A stretch of DNA of 64,000 nt from Adiantum capillus-veneris (GCA_014529385.2 CM043945.1:139974241-140038240), one strand, 5' to 3'; positions 33,333-44,566 are shown, numbered from the stretch's first letter. The notes: generated by a model from the letters alone, not told the origin. Numbers and translations: made by a program.

Positions 33333-34401
33333 GGTGTGAGGTCCCCACCCCATCGTCTCAAACGACGAATCTGATGGTAAACCTGATGGCCACTAGATCT
33401 ACAGCGGAAACAAATAACGTGGTTTTGGGTTCAACTAGCGGACGATCTCTCATCACCAAGTGAATCGAGTTCGAGCCTACTAACATCGAGATCTAGTTCC
33501 ACCTCGCAGGGGAAGCGTGTCTAGTCAATTATCGGTCCTAAAACCCACCTTCCAAGAGCAGAGAAGTCTCGAGTGCCTTTTTCCCCATAGATTTCAGAGG
33601 CACGTACACTTGAGACCTTACCGCTCTAGGGGTAATGAATAATACTAACGTTCTTATTGCACTTATGGGGACGGAGAGTTCCCGACTAATCGGGACCACC
33701 CTTCTCATAGGCATTGGCAACCCGAGCCAAGCCCCCACTTTCCACCCCATACTTACACTTCTTTTGTTACCTAATTACTACCACACATGGTTGTTCAACA
33801 TATAAGTTCTGTGTTTATTTTTTTCCGATTCACAAGTTCTTTAATACAACCCTTCAACCAGTATTGCAAAGCGGCACAAAGATAGTAATTCTAGTAAAAA
33901 TTCACTCAAAAACTCATTCATTTAAAGTTCCAATGCTCTGGAGGCACGAAATCCCCCAGCGAGTGTTTACTCCACCCGTTGTCGCCTAGTTGCCCATACT
34001 GTCCACCGCTTAACCAGCAATCGTGGACTTCCACCGCTTAAGCAGCAGTCGTGGATATCCACCGCTTAACCAGCAGTCGTGAATTCAAGAGCCCTTAACC
34101 AGGAACTCTAGCTCCTGCGAATAACTTCGCGAGCTGCCCCCTGTGAATCAAGAGGGGGTTCGGACTAGATCAACATTGGAATTGAAAATGAACTAGCTGA
34201 GCTAAATTTTCCCTAGCAACCAATCTTTCCTACTTCAGACAGTATATTCTAAAGCATTCTTTCCTACTTGAATATAAAATTCAATTAATTTAAATGCCGT
34301 GGTTTTTGTTGATTTCCAACATGTTGGGAAATGTGTTTTTTTCATCCTACCTTATCGAATGCAATGTTGCTTTAACAAACTTGAATTAAAACTTGACCTA
34401 C

Positions 34402-34542
34402 CTCCACAATTTTCTCGTCATTGCTCCGTGAGATGGCCGGTACTTGGTCGACCATGGGAGCTTTTCCCTTTCCATTAGTGTTGCTTATCCCCGCCTCGCG
34501 GTCGTGGGAACCACCGAAACGAGTTCTCTTTACCGAGGCCAT
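34402..34542 (-). other. LTR-borne open frame, candidate first exon of gag (middle LTR)
   Basis: ATG at 34542 opens 47 codons (MASVKRTRFGGSHDREAG...DEKIVE), then GTAGGT. It lies between the TATA box (35496-35507) and the primer site on the transcript strand. The donor is in phase 0. The candidate acceptor at 32828 before gag is also in phase 0. Unspliced, the frame continues nine codons to a stop. The sequence is basic at its start and matches no family I know. Confidence 0.55.
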
Positions 34543-35369
34543 TTTATACTCACTACTTAATTGACAACTTGGAAAAAGAGAGCTAACATTTGAAAGTAAC
34601 ATACAACCATGATGAAGGATTAGTTTCAATAAGCAAATCCCCTTATACGAGAGGTTAGACTTACTTCAAGACACAGAGAATCCCGATAGCACCATACTTG
34701 TTCTATGGGAATAGGCCCTAAGGTTAATTACTTGACCTAGATAATTATGAAATTCAGATTTTTACTTAATCAGTTCTACTAGAGATGAAATAGACGTGCT
34801 TAATATCTTCTTAATGCAAGTAGAGAACTGCAGATTTACTGTATGCATAGATGAGAGGATTTCTCCCTTCCTAATGATTAGTGATAGATTAATTTCCCCT
34901 AATTAAATCCTAATCCATGAGAAATTGATTCTAATTTAATTATTTACACATTATGGAGTAATAGAATGCAATGGACCATTCCCACCTCAAAGCTGACTTA
35001 ATTTTTAATCACAACGGTAACTAGTGGATGATTCCTTAAACATGCATTAAACTATGATTAAGAGTGACTAGTTGCTTGCATGATTACTAATTAGATTAAG
35101 ATTTATGCAATAGATCATGGATATGGAGAATTAGAGAGTATCTAATGAGTATTTTGACTATGATTATGCATACTAGATGCGGAATTAAGAGGATATTACA
35201 GAGGGAATTACAACAAGCATGAATTAAATCGAAATTACCGAGGTTATGGCTGAATTCCTCTCGAAATTCTGATGCAAGGGCCTCTTTGACACGAGAAACG
35301 GGCAGCACCTTCCCTCCTAGCTTCTTTTCCAAAGACTATGTCTGTCGGCAGCACCTCCTCAAGGTGTGT

Positions 35370-35371
<2 letters not shown>

Positions 35372-35440
<69 letters not shown>
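35372..35440. repeat. (GT)n microsatellite in middle LTR
   Basis: About 34 GT units are seen. It is the counterpart of 21457-21512. Confidence 0.95.
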
Positions 35441-35445
<5 letters not shown>

Positions 35446-35495
35446 AGTATGTGTGTGTGAGAGCATATATGTGTGCTTGTGTGTGTGTGAGCATG

Positions 35496-35507
35496 CTCTT
35501 ATATAGG
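35496..35507 (-). promoter_or_regulatory. TATA box of middle LTR
   Basis: CCTATATAAGAG in sense orientation, identical to the left LTR. This copy is placed to drive transcription through the candidate exon, primer site and gag. Confidence 0.6.
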
Positions 35508-35626
35508 CTCACAAGCTAAAAAATTCGAATTTGCCTGCTATATACATATGGAGGAGTACTCACTTCATGCATGGCAGCTCTAGTTTCATACTTACCAATT
35601 GTCCCAACCTGCTCAAGAGCTCACTT

Positions 35627-35628
<2 letters not shown>

Positions 35629-35692
<64 letters not shown>
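35629..35692. repeat. (CT)n microsatellite in middle LTR
   Basis: About 32 CT units are seen. Predicted frames across it are artefacts. Confidence 0.95.
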
Positions 35693-35693
<1 letters not shown>

Positions 35694-36391
35694 CATGGAA
35701 AGTAGCCCACGAGCCCTGTGAGTGTGTGAGGGCACCCTCTTACTGCCAAACTCAGTCTGCAGTGGCCTCGAGCCAGTTCCCACACAACTCTTGAGCCGCG
35801 GTGCCTCCTCGCACAACCTTAGGAAAAACAATTTTTAATCCTAGACAGGCAATTCTAATCATATTTTGATGTTGAAACTTGTTATGCTAAGCTAGAACTA
35901 AGGTGCATAATCTCGAGTACTTGCCATATTTAGCAGCCCCCGACGTCCGAAAATGCATTTTTTTCAAATTTGGGTTACGGGTGCAATTTGTCTAGACGGT
36001 CAAAACTAAACGGGTCGGGCCACCAGAAACTTACTATTTTTGGATTTTTTCCACAAAAATTATTTTAATTCACTTTTGGAAGCTTTATGACATTCTTAAC
36101 ATCATAGCATCGATAGATTTTGGAAAACTGCTAAAAATAGTCACTTTTTCCATTATGAATATTTCATGGTACAATGGTGTTCTTTTAGCTCGGGGTCGGA
36201 GACCTTACATCCTCCCCAACGTGAAAATTTTGAGATGTCCTCATCTCAAGAATACATCTGGATAAACTCTTTGCTAACTACTTAGGTACATATATTCTTT
36301 GTCTAAAGTAAAGACATCCTTTGATAATAGAATAGTCTTTAGCTTTATGCATCTTATTCTGCTGAACTTTGATGAGATCCTGGTGCTTGAA

Positions 36392-37339
36392 TTATTGCTC
36401 ACTAGGATTAGCAGTTGCAGCATACAGAGTTGCTCTCTCATCAGCTTCGTCACCCACAGTTGGTTGTCTCACTACGGCATTAGCAAAAGCTCCGCTTCCT
36501 TGTCCTATGTTTCCTCTTCCTCGGCCTCCTCGTTTGTTTGGTTGCCCTCGCCCATTGACGTTTAGAGGTACATTATTAGCACCGGATGTTTGGCAAATCC
36601 TTTTTGGACATCGGCTTTTGTAATGTCCATACTCCTGGCACTCAAAGCATCTTATATTGGGAAACTCGGTAGCTGCTGTAGTAGCTACTACCGGACGATG
36701 GTCGTATGCAGGGTTGATTGGTTTGTTACTCCAGTTGTCTAGCCTAGCCCTCTTTGACAAATAGTATTGACTATCTTGGGTAGTCCTCTGAATCTCTTTA
36801 GCTAACGGTTTGGCCCTTAGCAAGGCATCTTGCAGAGTTGTTGGCCTAAGAGCTTCTAGTCGATTGTTCAAGGGGTCGATGAGTCCTTGGCAGAACCGTG
36901 CTAGTTGTTGTTCCAATGTCATCATAGGAGTATATCTCCAAAGTGTGACGAACTTCGAGTAGTATTCTTTTACGGAAGAAGTCAGCTGTTGAAGTGAGAA
37001 AAACTCATTCATCTTCAAGGCTTTGTGAGCGGGTGGTAAGTATCGCTCCATCACAGCAGCCTTGATGTCTTTCCATGACTGGGAAGATCCCTTGATATCC
37101 AAGTCCCTGCAATGTTTCTTCCACCAGATCTTGGCATTGCTAGACAAGCAGAACATCGCAAGCATGGTTTGGTTCTCGGGTTGAGTTCTCGCAGCTTCGA
37201 AATAGTCGTCCATTGCTTCCATCCATACTTTCGCATCTCTCTCCACATTAACCCCTTCGCCTTTAAAGGTTGGAGGCTGAGCTTACTTAAGGAGAAGCTT
37301 TTTCTCCTGAACAGCGGTATATAGCGCAGTAGATGGTAC
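36392..37339 (-). pseudogene. Composite element gag, better preserved copy (E3)
   Basis: The minus-strand frame is open for 284 codons from 37246 to the TAA at 36392. The gag domain shows VWMEAMDDYFEAA, IWWKKHCRDLD, MERYLPPAHKAL, FVTLWRYTPMMTLEQQLARF and LIDPLNNRLEALRP. A CCHC knuckle CFECQEYGHYKSRC follows, then a G/R-rich stretch NKRGGRGRGNIGQG. No ATG starts it; the first in-frame ATG lies inside VWMEAMD. Upstream the frame continues to 37339 but has a TAA in the EKKLLLK region. After the stop only a spacer and the LTR follow, so no pol was present. Confidence 0.85.
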
Positions 37340-37398
37340 CTATCCAATGGTATAAAACTCATTACTATAGCACTCTTCTCAAATGATCCTAGGCTTTT

Positions 37399-37818
37399 CC
37401 CGAGCCCTGGTGCCTCCCCGCACAACCTTAGGAAAAATTGTTTTTAATCCTAGACGGGCAATTTTAATCAGATTTTGATGCTGAAACTTGCTATGCTAAG
37501 CTAGAACTAGGGTGCATAATCCCGAGTACCTGCCATATTTAGCAGCCCCCGGCGTCCGAAAATGCATTGTTTTCAAATTTGGGTTACGGGTGCAGTTTGT
37601 CGAGACGGTCAAAACTAGACGGGTCGGGCGACCAAAAACTTACTATTTTTGGAAATTTTCCACGATAATTATTTCAAGTCACTTTTGGAAGCTTGATGAC
37701 ATTCTAAACATCATGGCATTGACAGATTTTGAAAAACTGCTAAAAATAGTAACTTTTTCCATTATGATTGATTCATGGTACAATGGTGTTCTTTTAGCTC
37801 GGGGTCAGAGACCTTACA
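37399..37818 (-). mobile_element. Truncated 5' LTR of the composite element
   Basis: It matches the U3 end of the two other LTRs, from CGAGCCCTGGTGCCTCC to AGAGACCTTACA. It starts abruptly inside the gag leader, so a deletion removed the primer site, R-U5 and part of the LTR. Its right end is followed by AAGTG, the duplicate of the left flank. Confidence 0.85.
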
Positions 37819-37916
37819 AAGTGAGATGGGAAGAGAAGGCAGTAACCTATTGCAGAATGCATGGTGGAGCTAATGCAACAAATCTAATTGTTGATACAGA
37901 TTTCGTTTTGAGCTAG
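37819..37916 (+). pseudogene. Terminal part of the F-box/kelch-like gene
   Basis: After the second AAGTG the frame continues RWEEKAVTYCRMHGG and ends FVLS at a TAG (37914-37916). It joins in phase with LFSAYFKPTLTCLEV at 16930. This shows that the 20.9-kb composite lies inside one former host gene. Confidence 0.65.
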
Positions 37917-38399
37917 AAGTGCAATGACATTCGATAGGTAGGCAATGTATTGTTGATTATGAATTGTTGTTTCTTGTTTGACTATAAAATGTTCTGCCTA
38001 CTTGAGTTAGAGAGGAAGCAAAGGCATGGAAGTGAGCACTAGCATATTCCAAAATGCATGATGGAGCAATAACTTATTGTAGTATGCATGGAAGAGTGCT
38101 TGTGTATATTAGTATGATGCCATGATAGGTGCCCCATATAGATTTCTCGTTATCTGACCAGCTTTGTTGGGGGCTTCATCTGGCACACTATGTTTGTTCC
38201 TTCTTATCCACCATGATCATCTCGGTAATCGCCTTCACAGACGTGGGTTTGTGGAGTCGAAGTACTTGCATGCTTTTAGTATTGTTTATGCCAAGTGTGT
38301 AGAGCCTCATAAACTACACGTTTAGATGATAAGTAATATCCCCTGGACTACATTACTACCAGCCTATGCCTATGCGGGAATGGGGAACAGTGCTGTGAG
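37917..38399. other. Flank between F-box gene end and LINE, nothing recognised
   Basis: No coding or repeat signal is seen. It may contain the 3' UTR of the F-box/kelch-like gene. Confidence 0.35.
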
Positions 38400-38422
38400 A
38401 GAAATGAAATGAAATGAAATAT

Positions 38423-41400
38423 TATATTAACGTCTTCAAACGGCTAGAATGACCTATGAGACCAAACTGATACAAAAGTGATGAATCTGTTACAATGGCT
38501 GGGTACCTTAGTACTGAAGTACTAAGTGTGAAAATAAATGTCAAAAACTAAATACAAAGTATTAAATAAACTTCTTAGGAGCATTCTAGGTGTCTGGCTA
38601 GAATGCTTCTAATCCTTTGTTGTAGTCTCCTCCGTGAAGTGTGCTTCTACATCTCGGTCGTGGTCGTATCGATTTCCTAAGCTCAATCGCCCTGTCAAGG
38701 AGGGTGCCTTTGGCATGAATGTGGGTACTCCTTTGTGCTGGCTGCTGGCCTCTTGCTTCTCCTTCCACTCCTGCTTCTCTCGATCCGAAGAAATCTGTGA
38801 TCTGCCTCTGAGGCTGTAGTGCTCTTTGTCTTATCATTAGATTATCCCTGTGCGGATGTAGTTCCAGTAGGTACAAGCCTAAGCATCTTTGATCTTGGTA
38901 TTGCATGACTCTATCTAGAGGTCCAAAGACTTCTTTAAATAGGCAATGAAAACACCCACGTATCTCATAGTATACGGTGCAATGGCATATGTAGTGTAAT
39001 TTTGTCTCCGGCTCCATTCCGCATAACTTGCAAATTTTGCTCTCAGGTGGGATTCCCCAAAATCTGCCAAATTCAATTTCCAACTGGTGTGAGGATGTAC
39101 GAATATGACCAATAGCACATCTCAAACCATGAGACAGGTGGGTATCCATGTAGCTCGGGCGAATCACAAATCCATCTTCAGATAGCTGTAGGAAGTTTTC
39201 TTTGTAGTCGGCCATCTTCGTGCCCAATTCTTGTGTAGGGTCTACCCATATCCTCTTAGTATCCAACTGTATAAGATCCTGACGGATGATTTTATTAATC
39301 TCCGTTCATGTAATTGCCAGCAATGGAGCCTCAAGAGAGTATTGGAAGGGGGGTAATCTTTCCATATTGAACCTGTGTCTCTGAAACCACGAGGACAATT
39401 GTTCATACCAGCATGATGTATCCCCTTTCATTGCTAATTGTCGAGAGGATTCGAGGGCCAGTCTAGTATATCGGCAATTATTTGTATCCCACAAACCATA
39501 TATAAAGGACACTGATCTGGTAAGAGCTTCAATTTCTATGGGAGGGGCAGCTAGTTCCTCTCGGGTAATCGCGTGTGGTACGGAGGCCTTGGCTCTAATC
39601 ATTCGGGAAATCATAGATACCAAAGGTCTCTCCATTGACTTCCAATTATCCTGACCCACAGATGGTCCCCAAATCTGGACCCCATAAAGCATAGCCGAAG
39701 CCACCACAGTATCAAAGAGCCAAAGTCTTGTTTGTGGTTCCTGAAACTACACTTGTGAACACATCCTCTCCAACCCTCCCAAGGCCGCAGAGGATCTGGA
39801 CAATCTAGCATCCGCTGCTTTCTTAACAGTAAACTTCGGTCCTGCAAATACCACACCAAGGTATGTGTATGCATCTGTGTACTCTACTGTATCCTGGCCA
39901 TATGCAAATGTAGGTGCCGATCTCCTAACCCCACTACGGTGTGGTGTTAACACCATAACTTTGGTTTTACCCAAGTTTACCGACAGTCCTTGTCCTCCAC
40001 AAATTTATGTAATGCATCAGCTGCCTCTGCATTCCATCTGGTGATTCTGCCATCAATACAATATCATCTGCATACAACAAAAAAGGGATCCATGACCCTG
40101 CAAGTTGAGCACCTCTGTCACCCTCTCTATCAATGTAATCTGATACCTCATCTATGTACATACCAAATAAAGTAGGGGACAGTGGGCATCCCTGCTTTAA
40201 TCCAATGGTGGAATGAACAATGTCGGAATCCCCTTCTGGAGTATGTACATAACCAGTTACCAACCCGTATAAGGCCATGATCCCCCAAATAATCTCTTTG
40301 GGGACCCCTTACTCTTGCAGCCTGCGCATCAATCTGGCCCTTGGTACTGTATCAAAAGCTTTCCGGAAATCCACAAAGCAATAATACATCCTTCTCCCGC
40401 TTGCTCTTCCTTCCTCAATAATGGCTCTGAGCGTAAGAATATGATCTAAAGTGGAATAAACCCTAATGAATCCAACTTGTCCTGTTGCCCTTATGCCCTC
40501 ATTCTCTGTTCAACAATGGATGCGTACAGTCGGGTCAATGTGTGACCTACCATAATGGTACGGTAGTTCCCAGGTATCATAGGATCCCCTGACTTGAAAA
40601 TAGGTACGATAGTAGATAATTTCCAAGATTCAGGTAATCCTTCACACATGACCTGATTAAACAGACGAGCAAGGACTTCTGAAAGTAGATCCGTGACATG
40701 GATCAGATGTTCTGCTACTAAACCCTCATGATCATATGCTCTTCTTGTCTTCATCTTATCAATGGATTTTTTCACCATTTCCGTAGTAAAGAAAGTACTA
40801 GTAGCAGGGCATGGCTCTAGCGGATCTGGATATGGAGGCTGTCTAGATACCATATATAATGATGTTACATATTGACCCCAAATCTCAGGAGAGGTAATTG
40901 TTGGAGGCGGTGAGTCCTCCTGAAATAAGCGCCAGGCCTCATGTGAGTCCTGACTCAAGAAGAGCTGATATAAATCCTTCTCTAGTTTGGCTAAAAATGC
41001 CCTTTTCTTGCGACGTACTATACGCCGAAGAGCAATCCGAGACTGGTTATATGTGATGATCCCAAGTGTAAGCTCTTTCTGGACCAGGGTTCTCGTCTTT
41101 CTGCATTCCTCGTCATACCAACTGTTTTGAGGCAGGTTCCCAGATCCTCTCTTCTGATCAGGTTGAGTATCTGCGTATGCCTCTTGTGCTGCTCCATGTA
41201 GTATCTCTGTTAACTGAGAAGTAATCTCCTCTAAAGTATATACTGGCTCGGCTTCCCACATCCTATTATAGATCTTTGCCACATAGACTGAATCAGTCTT
41301 CTCTGGCGTGAAAGTATATCTTTTGTGTGTCTTCTTCCTTTGTACTTGAGAGGCCTTGTATTGGAAGGAGATTGATAAGGTCAAGAGAGCATGATCCACT

Positions 41401-42160
41401 GCAATCCCAACCGGCCTGGGTCCCACCTTAAAGTTCTCGATACTAGAAATAAAGCTTGGTGAAGTCATGACATAATCCACTGTACTAGCCCCATGCCTGT
41501 GCAGGAAGCATGTGAATCCCCCAGATAAAGGGAAATTCTCTAGACCATTAAGTATGGCCAAACCATGTATAGTTGCCATCTCCATGAGATGTCTCCCATA
41601 TTCAGTGTGTTCTTTATCCTGTGAGTTTCTAGTAAGCCCCCTCTGTGATAAATCCACTTCTCTGAGCATTTCCTCAGAAGTATCATAGGATACTGCTTGA
41701 GAGTTGGCCGTTCTACCATTAAAGTCTCCTAAGAGAACGATGTCTCCATCTCTAGAGAACTCCCATATGTCATTATTCAATATGGAGAAAGGGGACTGTC
41801 CTTTAGGTGAGGAGTAGACTGATGTACTTGGAGGGAAGTAGCATATAGCGATATATAGAAATCTACCTGTCTCGGCTCTCATTCTCACCCACATATACCT
41901 TGCTTGCTCATCTTTCCTGATAATCTATAGTAGTGGTTTCAGCTCCTCTTTAATTAAGATTGCTACTCCTCCTCAACCCCCGCTACCCCGTAGAGATCTC
42001 TTGTCTGGTCGACCAGCTGTTTCTCATAAATAACCCTTCACATGTGGCATACGTTGTCCCGGTATCTGGTGTGTCTCTGAGTAGAAAACTATGTCTCTGT
42101 CCCAAAAGCTGTCTTCAAAGGCACCTACATCTAGCCTATATGATCCATTACAGTTCCACT
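38423..42160 (-). pseudogene. LINE 1 ORF2: endonuclease, reverse transcriptase, zinc-knuckle region
   Basis: The endonuclease begins near 42160 (WNCNG-like, with stops) and shows YSETHQ, LLGDFNGRT (about 41735) and VDHALL (about 41400). The longest frame, 41894-40491, runs into RT with KLSTIVPIFKSGDP and PGNYRTIMVGHTLTRLYASI. RT motif A is CFVDFRKAFDTVP (near 40370). Motif B is LKQGCPLSPTLFGMYIDE (near 40190) and motif C is FLLYADDIVLMAES (near 40065). YLGVVF and the thumb follow. The C-terminal region has CKLCGMEPETKLHYICHC (about 39010-39060). Endonuclease nicks the target and RT copies the RNA there. Multiple frameshifts show it is not active. Confidence 0.9.
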
Positions 42161-43188
42161 CCGCTATCCGGAGCGGCGCCCCATAGGTCTCGCACCGTCA
42201 TGCTGGGCGCTACTTTCCCTCCTCTATAAAAGGAGATTTTCCCCTTTTCTCTTGCTGCCCTGATCTCTGGCATCAACACTTGCATGTGTGCCACTTGTGC
42301 CAATGTAAGGTCATCTCCCAGGAAAATACCGGTTTTCTTAAGAGTTGGCCTCTTCTTTAGAAATTCTTTCCTTATTTCTATATTCGAGAAGCGGAGAATA
42401 AGTGCCCTATCCTTTACGTTTCCCTTCTCATCGATTCCTTTCTTGCCCACTCTCCATGCACTTGTGTGAGTAGGCTCTGTGATGCCCATGCGTTGTAACA
42501 GTTCCTTCACTTCTTCATCTACAATCTCTTTGTCTTTGACTCCTGTGATCCGCACATGCAGAGCCCGATTCTTTCTTTTATGCTCTTCCTCAATGGTCAT
42601 ATTAATAATGGTGGAGGTAGGTGTGGTCTCGGGCATCTGGGCCTTCCCTTTCTTCACATCCTCAATCCATTTCTTTGCTTCATCAACCTTTTCTTGTGTC
42701 TTAAAAAGACGTTCTGCCCATGAAGATGCCGTTTTGGATTTCTATTCATCTCCTTCTCGTAGAGCTTTCATCTGATCCTTCATGTCCTCGAGCTCCTTCA
42801 ACACCGAAGGTTGGTCGTCTCCCTTCTCCTTAGTTGCAGATTTGCAAGCCGCAAGTTCTCCTTTTAGCTCCTCGATTATTGCATTTTTTCCCCCCATGTG
42901 CTTTTCCATATTTGTTCTCGATGCTTCAAAACTTGCTACTGCCTCATTGAGTTTGTTTTGCATAACGCATTCTGTTACATTTACTTCAGCCTTGATTAGG
43001 TTTCGTAATTCCGTTTTCAAGATCTGAATCTCCTCATTCTGTATCCCCCGGATCTCTCTCCTTAGTTCTCTCATCATGTCTCCATACATGGAGTTCCTGT
43101 AGCTCTCAGCGTTCGCGTGCAATTCCTTCCTGATGTCATCCCTCATATAGTTTAGCTCTGATTTGAGCATCACCTGGACCTTCTCCAT
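42148..43188 (-). pseudogene. LINE 1 ORF1: coiled coil and RRM-like RNA-binding protein
   Basis: From 43188 a long coiled coil (MRDDIRKELHANAES...ELKGELAACK) reaches a TAG near 42739. In the same frame ASSWAERLFKTQEKVDEAKK leads into the RRM-like part: NRALHVRITGVKDKE, AWRVGKK, RALILRFSNIEIRKEFLKKR and ending at 42148. This layout (coiled coil, RRM, C-terminal domain) is that of L1-type ORF1 proteins, which bind element RNA. The single in-frame stop separates the two halves. The frame also stays open upstream of 43188 into the gag-like region. Confidence 0.75.
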
Positions 43189-43271
43189 TATTAGCTCATC
43201 ATGTATCCTGGAGGTTTTCCCACTGGGGTTAGTCGGACTGAGCTCGATTCCTCTGTCTCGTTGACTCTTGC

Positions 43272-43779
43272 TTACAAGCCCAGCTTCTTGTCTTTAAGGA
43301 GGGCTACTTCCACTGCCAACTCATACGTTGCAGGGAACCTCCCCTTCACCTTCTCTTTAAGTGACGACCACAGGCCAACAATGAAATGGTCCTTCTTCAG
43401 TAAATTAGGCGCTCCTTCATCTTCCTCCAGTGAGGCAACCCATCGCTCCCACAAATCCACAAACTTAGATTCGTAAGTGTCATACTCTAGCAGACTTCCC
43501 TGCTTTAATTTCGTCAGCAGTTGCCATAACTTTTCTGAGGTTGTGCCTCCACCAAACCTCTTCACAAAAGCAGTACATAGTACATCCCATGCATTCTTGG
43601 TAGCTTGGGACAAAGCATTGTACCAAAACTTGGCCTCTACTTTCATCACTAGAGGAAAAATTTGTAGCCTTGAGGCGTCGTCATCCTTGTTGGAAACCAC
43701 ACAAACGCCGAAGTCATCCAGAAAATTGGTGGTGATGTCTTCTCCCTTCTTTCAACTGAATGTGGGAAAAGAGACACTT
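43272..43779 (-). pseudogene. Gag-like domain (element G4 or LINE fusion)
   Basis: The minus-strand frame starts MASVSFPTFS, has a TGA at codon 11, then reads GEDITTNFLDDFGVC, FPLVMKVEAKFWYNAL, FGGGTTSEKLWQLLTKLKQG and ESKFVDLWERWVASL, ending LLKDKKLGL. This is the helical retrotransposon gag domain. No zinc knuckle follows. With the upstream frame, primer site and LTR to its right it fits the 5' part of an LTR element whose pol was lost when LINE 1 arrived. Confidence 0.75.
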
Positions 43780-43856
43780 GCCATGGTAGTAACTCAGGAA
43801 ATTAAAAACTTTTATAAAAAAAAACATAAATGACATTAGCAGATCATAGCGGCTTT

Positions 43857-44566
43857 TTACAGGGTTGGATGGATAGATTTCATAGGCTCCACTTTTTCTT
43901 CATTTCTTAGCACGTACGGGAGGATGGCGACGCATTTGACTACTCCTAGCATTTTAGCTAGCAGCAGCTGCTGCAGGTAATTACCGTAGTTGGCGCTTTG
44001 CATGAACTTCACTCCATTCAATTGTAACTCGTCTCCAGCCCAGTGGGTCTCACCCGTGGTGGAGAGTTTCTTCAGGATGAGCTGTACGGGGAGAGGAGGA
44101 AGACCCTCTACCCGTCCTCCAAAGCAGCGAGAGCAGTAGACGAACCACTCCTCCTTAGGGCATGGTAACCTTCTTACCACTTCTGCTTCAGGATTGTCGA
44201 AATGGACTGGCTGTACTCGCATGCGCCGTGAGGATCGATAGGCTACCTTCCACCGCTTCGCCTCGGATGATCTTCTAATTGGCAAACTAGGCACGACCCG
44301 GCTTCCCGAACTTGAAGCACTCGTGTGGCCAGGTGCTTCTTCCTTTGGGGTCATGTGTTTTCGGACTGGCTTAGCCCTTCCTTCCGTTTGGCTCGAGCAA
44401 CCCCTTTTGGCCACTTAGGAGTAGAGGCTATACCTTTGCTTGCAGTTTCCTTAGGAAAGAGAGGCCTTACTGATCTTTTTTTCCCCTTGATATGGACGAC
44501 CTCCTCGCAGTGAACGTCGATGTAGATGATCTCAGCCCCTTCATTACCTTCGTTGCTGGCACTCAC
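43857..44566 (-). pseudogene. Extra open frame between primer site and gag of G4
   Basis: Two overlapping minus-strand frames (44566-44351 and 44414-43857) look like one ORF with a frameshift near 44400. The first reads MSASNEGNEGAEIIYIDVH. The second has SSRRMRVQPVHFDNPEAEVV, EWFVYCSRCFGGRVEGLPP and YGNYLQQLLLAKMLGVVKC. I recognise no family. It precedes gag on the same strand and lies inside the element, so it would be an additional ORF upstream of gag. Two Cys in CSRC are the only motif-like residues. Confidence 0.5.

Larger units (their letters stand above)
33335..36209 (-). mobile_element. Middle LTR of composite element (2.9 kb)
   Basis: It runs TGTGAGGTCCCC to GACCTTACA on the plus strand. 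It serves as 5' LTR for the left gag, since the primer site is at its left edge, and as 3' LTR for the right gag, since the purine tract TTGGGGAGGA is at its right edge, 36210-36220. It has a single 0.6-kb unit (33451-about 34082), a (GT)n and a (CT)n tract, and the TATA box. Confidence 0.9.
16933..37818 (-). mobile_element. Composite gag-only LTR element (E2/E3) with nested insertions, 20.9 kb
   Basis: The order along the plus strand is LTR, gag, PBS, LTR, gag, LTR fragment, all in minus orientation. Both outer ends carry the same 5-bp sequence AAGTG (16928-16932 and 37819-37823). Removing the segment with one AAGTG joins the F-box/kelch-like frame to a short terminal exon. The LTRs run TGTAAGG to CTCACA in the sense direction. 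No protease, RT or integrase is seen, so the element is non-autonomous and encodes gag only. E1 is nested in the left gag at 23273-32677. Confidence 0.85.
38400..43188 (-). mobile_element. LINE retrotransposon 1
   Basis: In sense direction it holds ORF1 (coiled coil plus RRM-like), then ORF2 (AP endonuclease, reverse transcriptase, C-terminal zinc region). It ends in a short ATTTC microsatellite tail (38400-38422 on the plus strand, GAAAT units), a usual LINE 3' end. Several frame breaks show decay. The 5' edge is unclear because a gag-like frame (43272-43779) is nearly continuous with ORF1. Confidence 0.85.
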
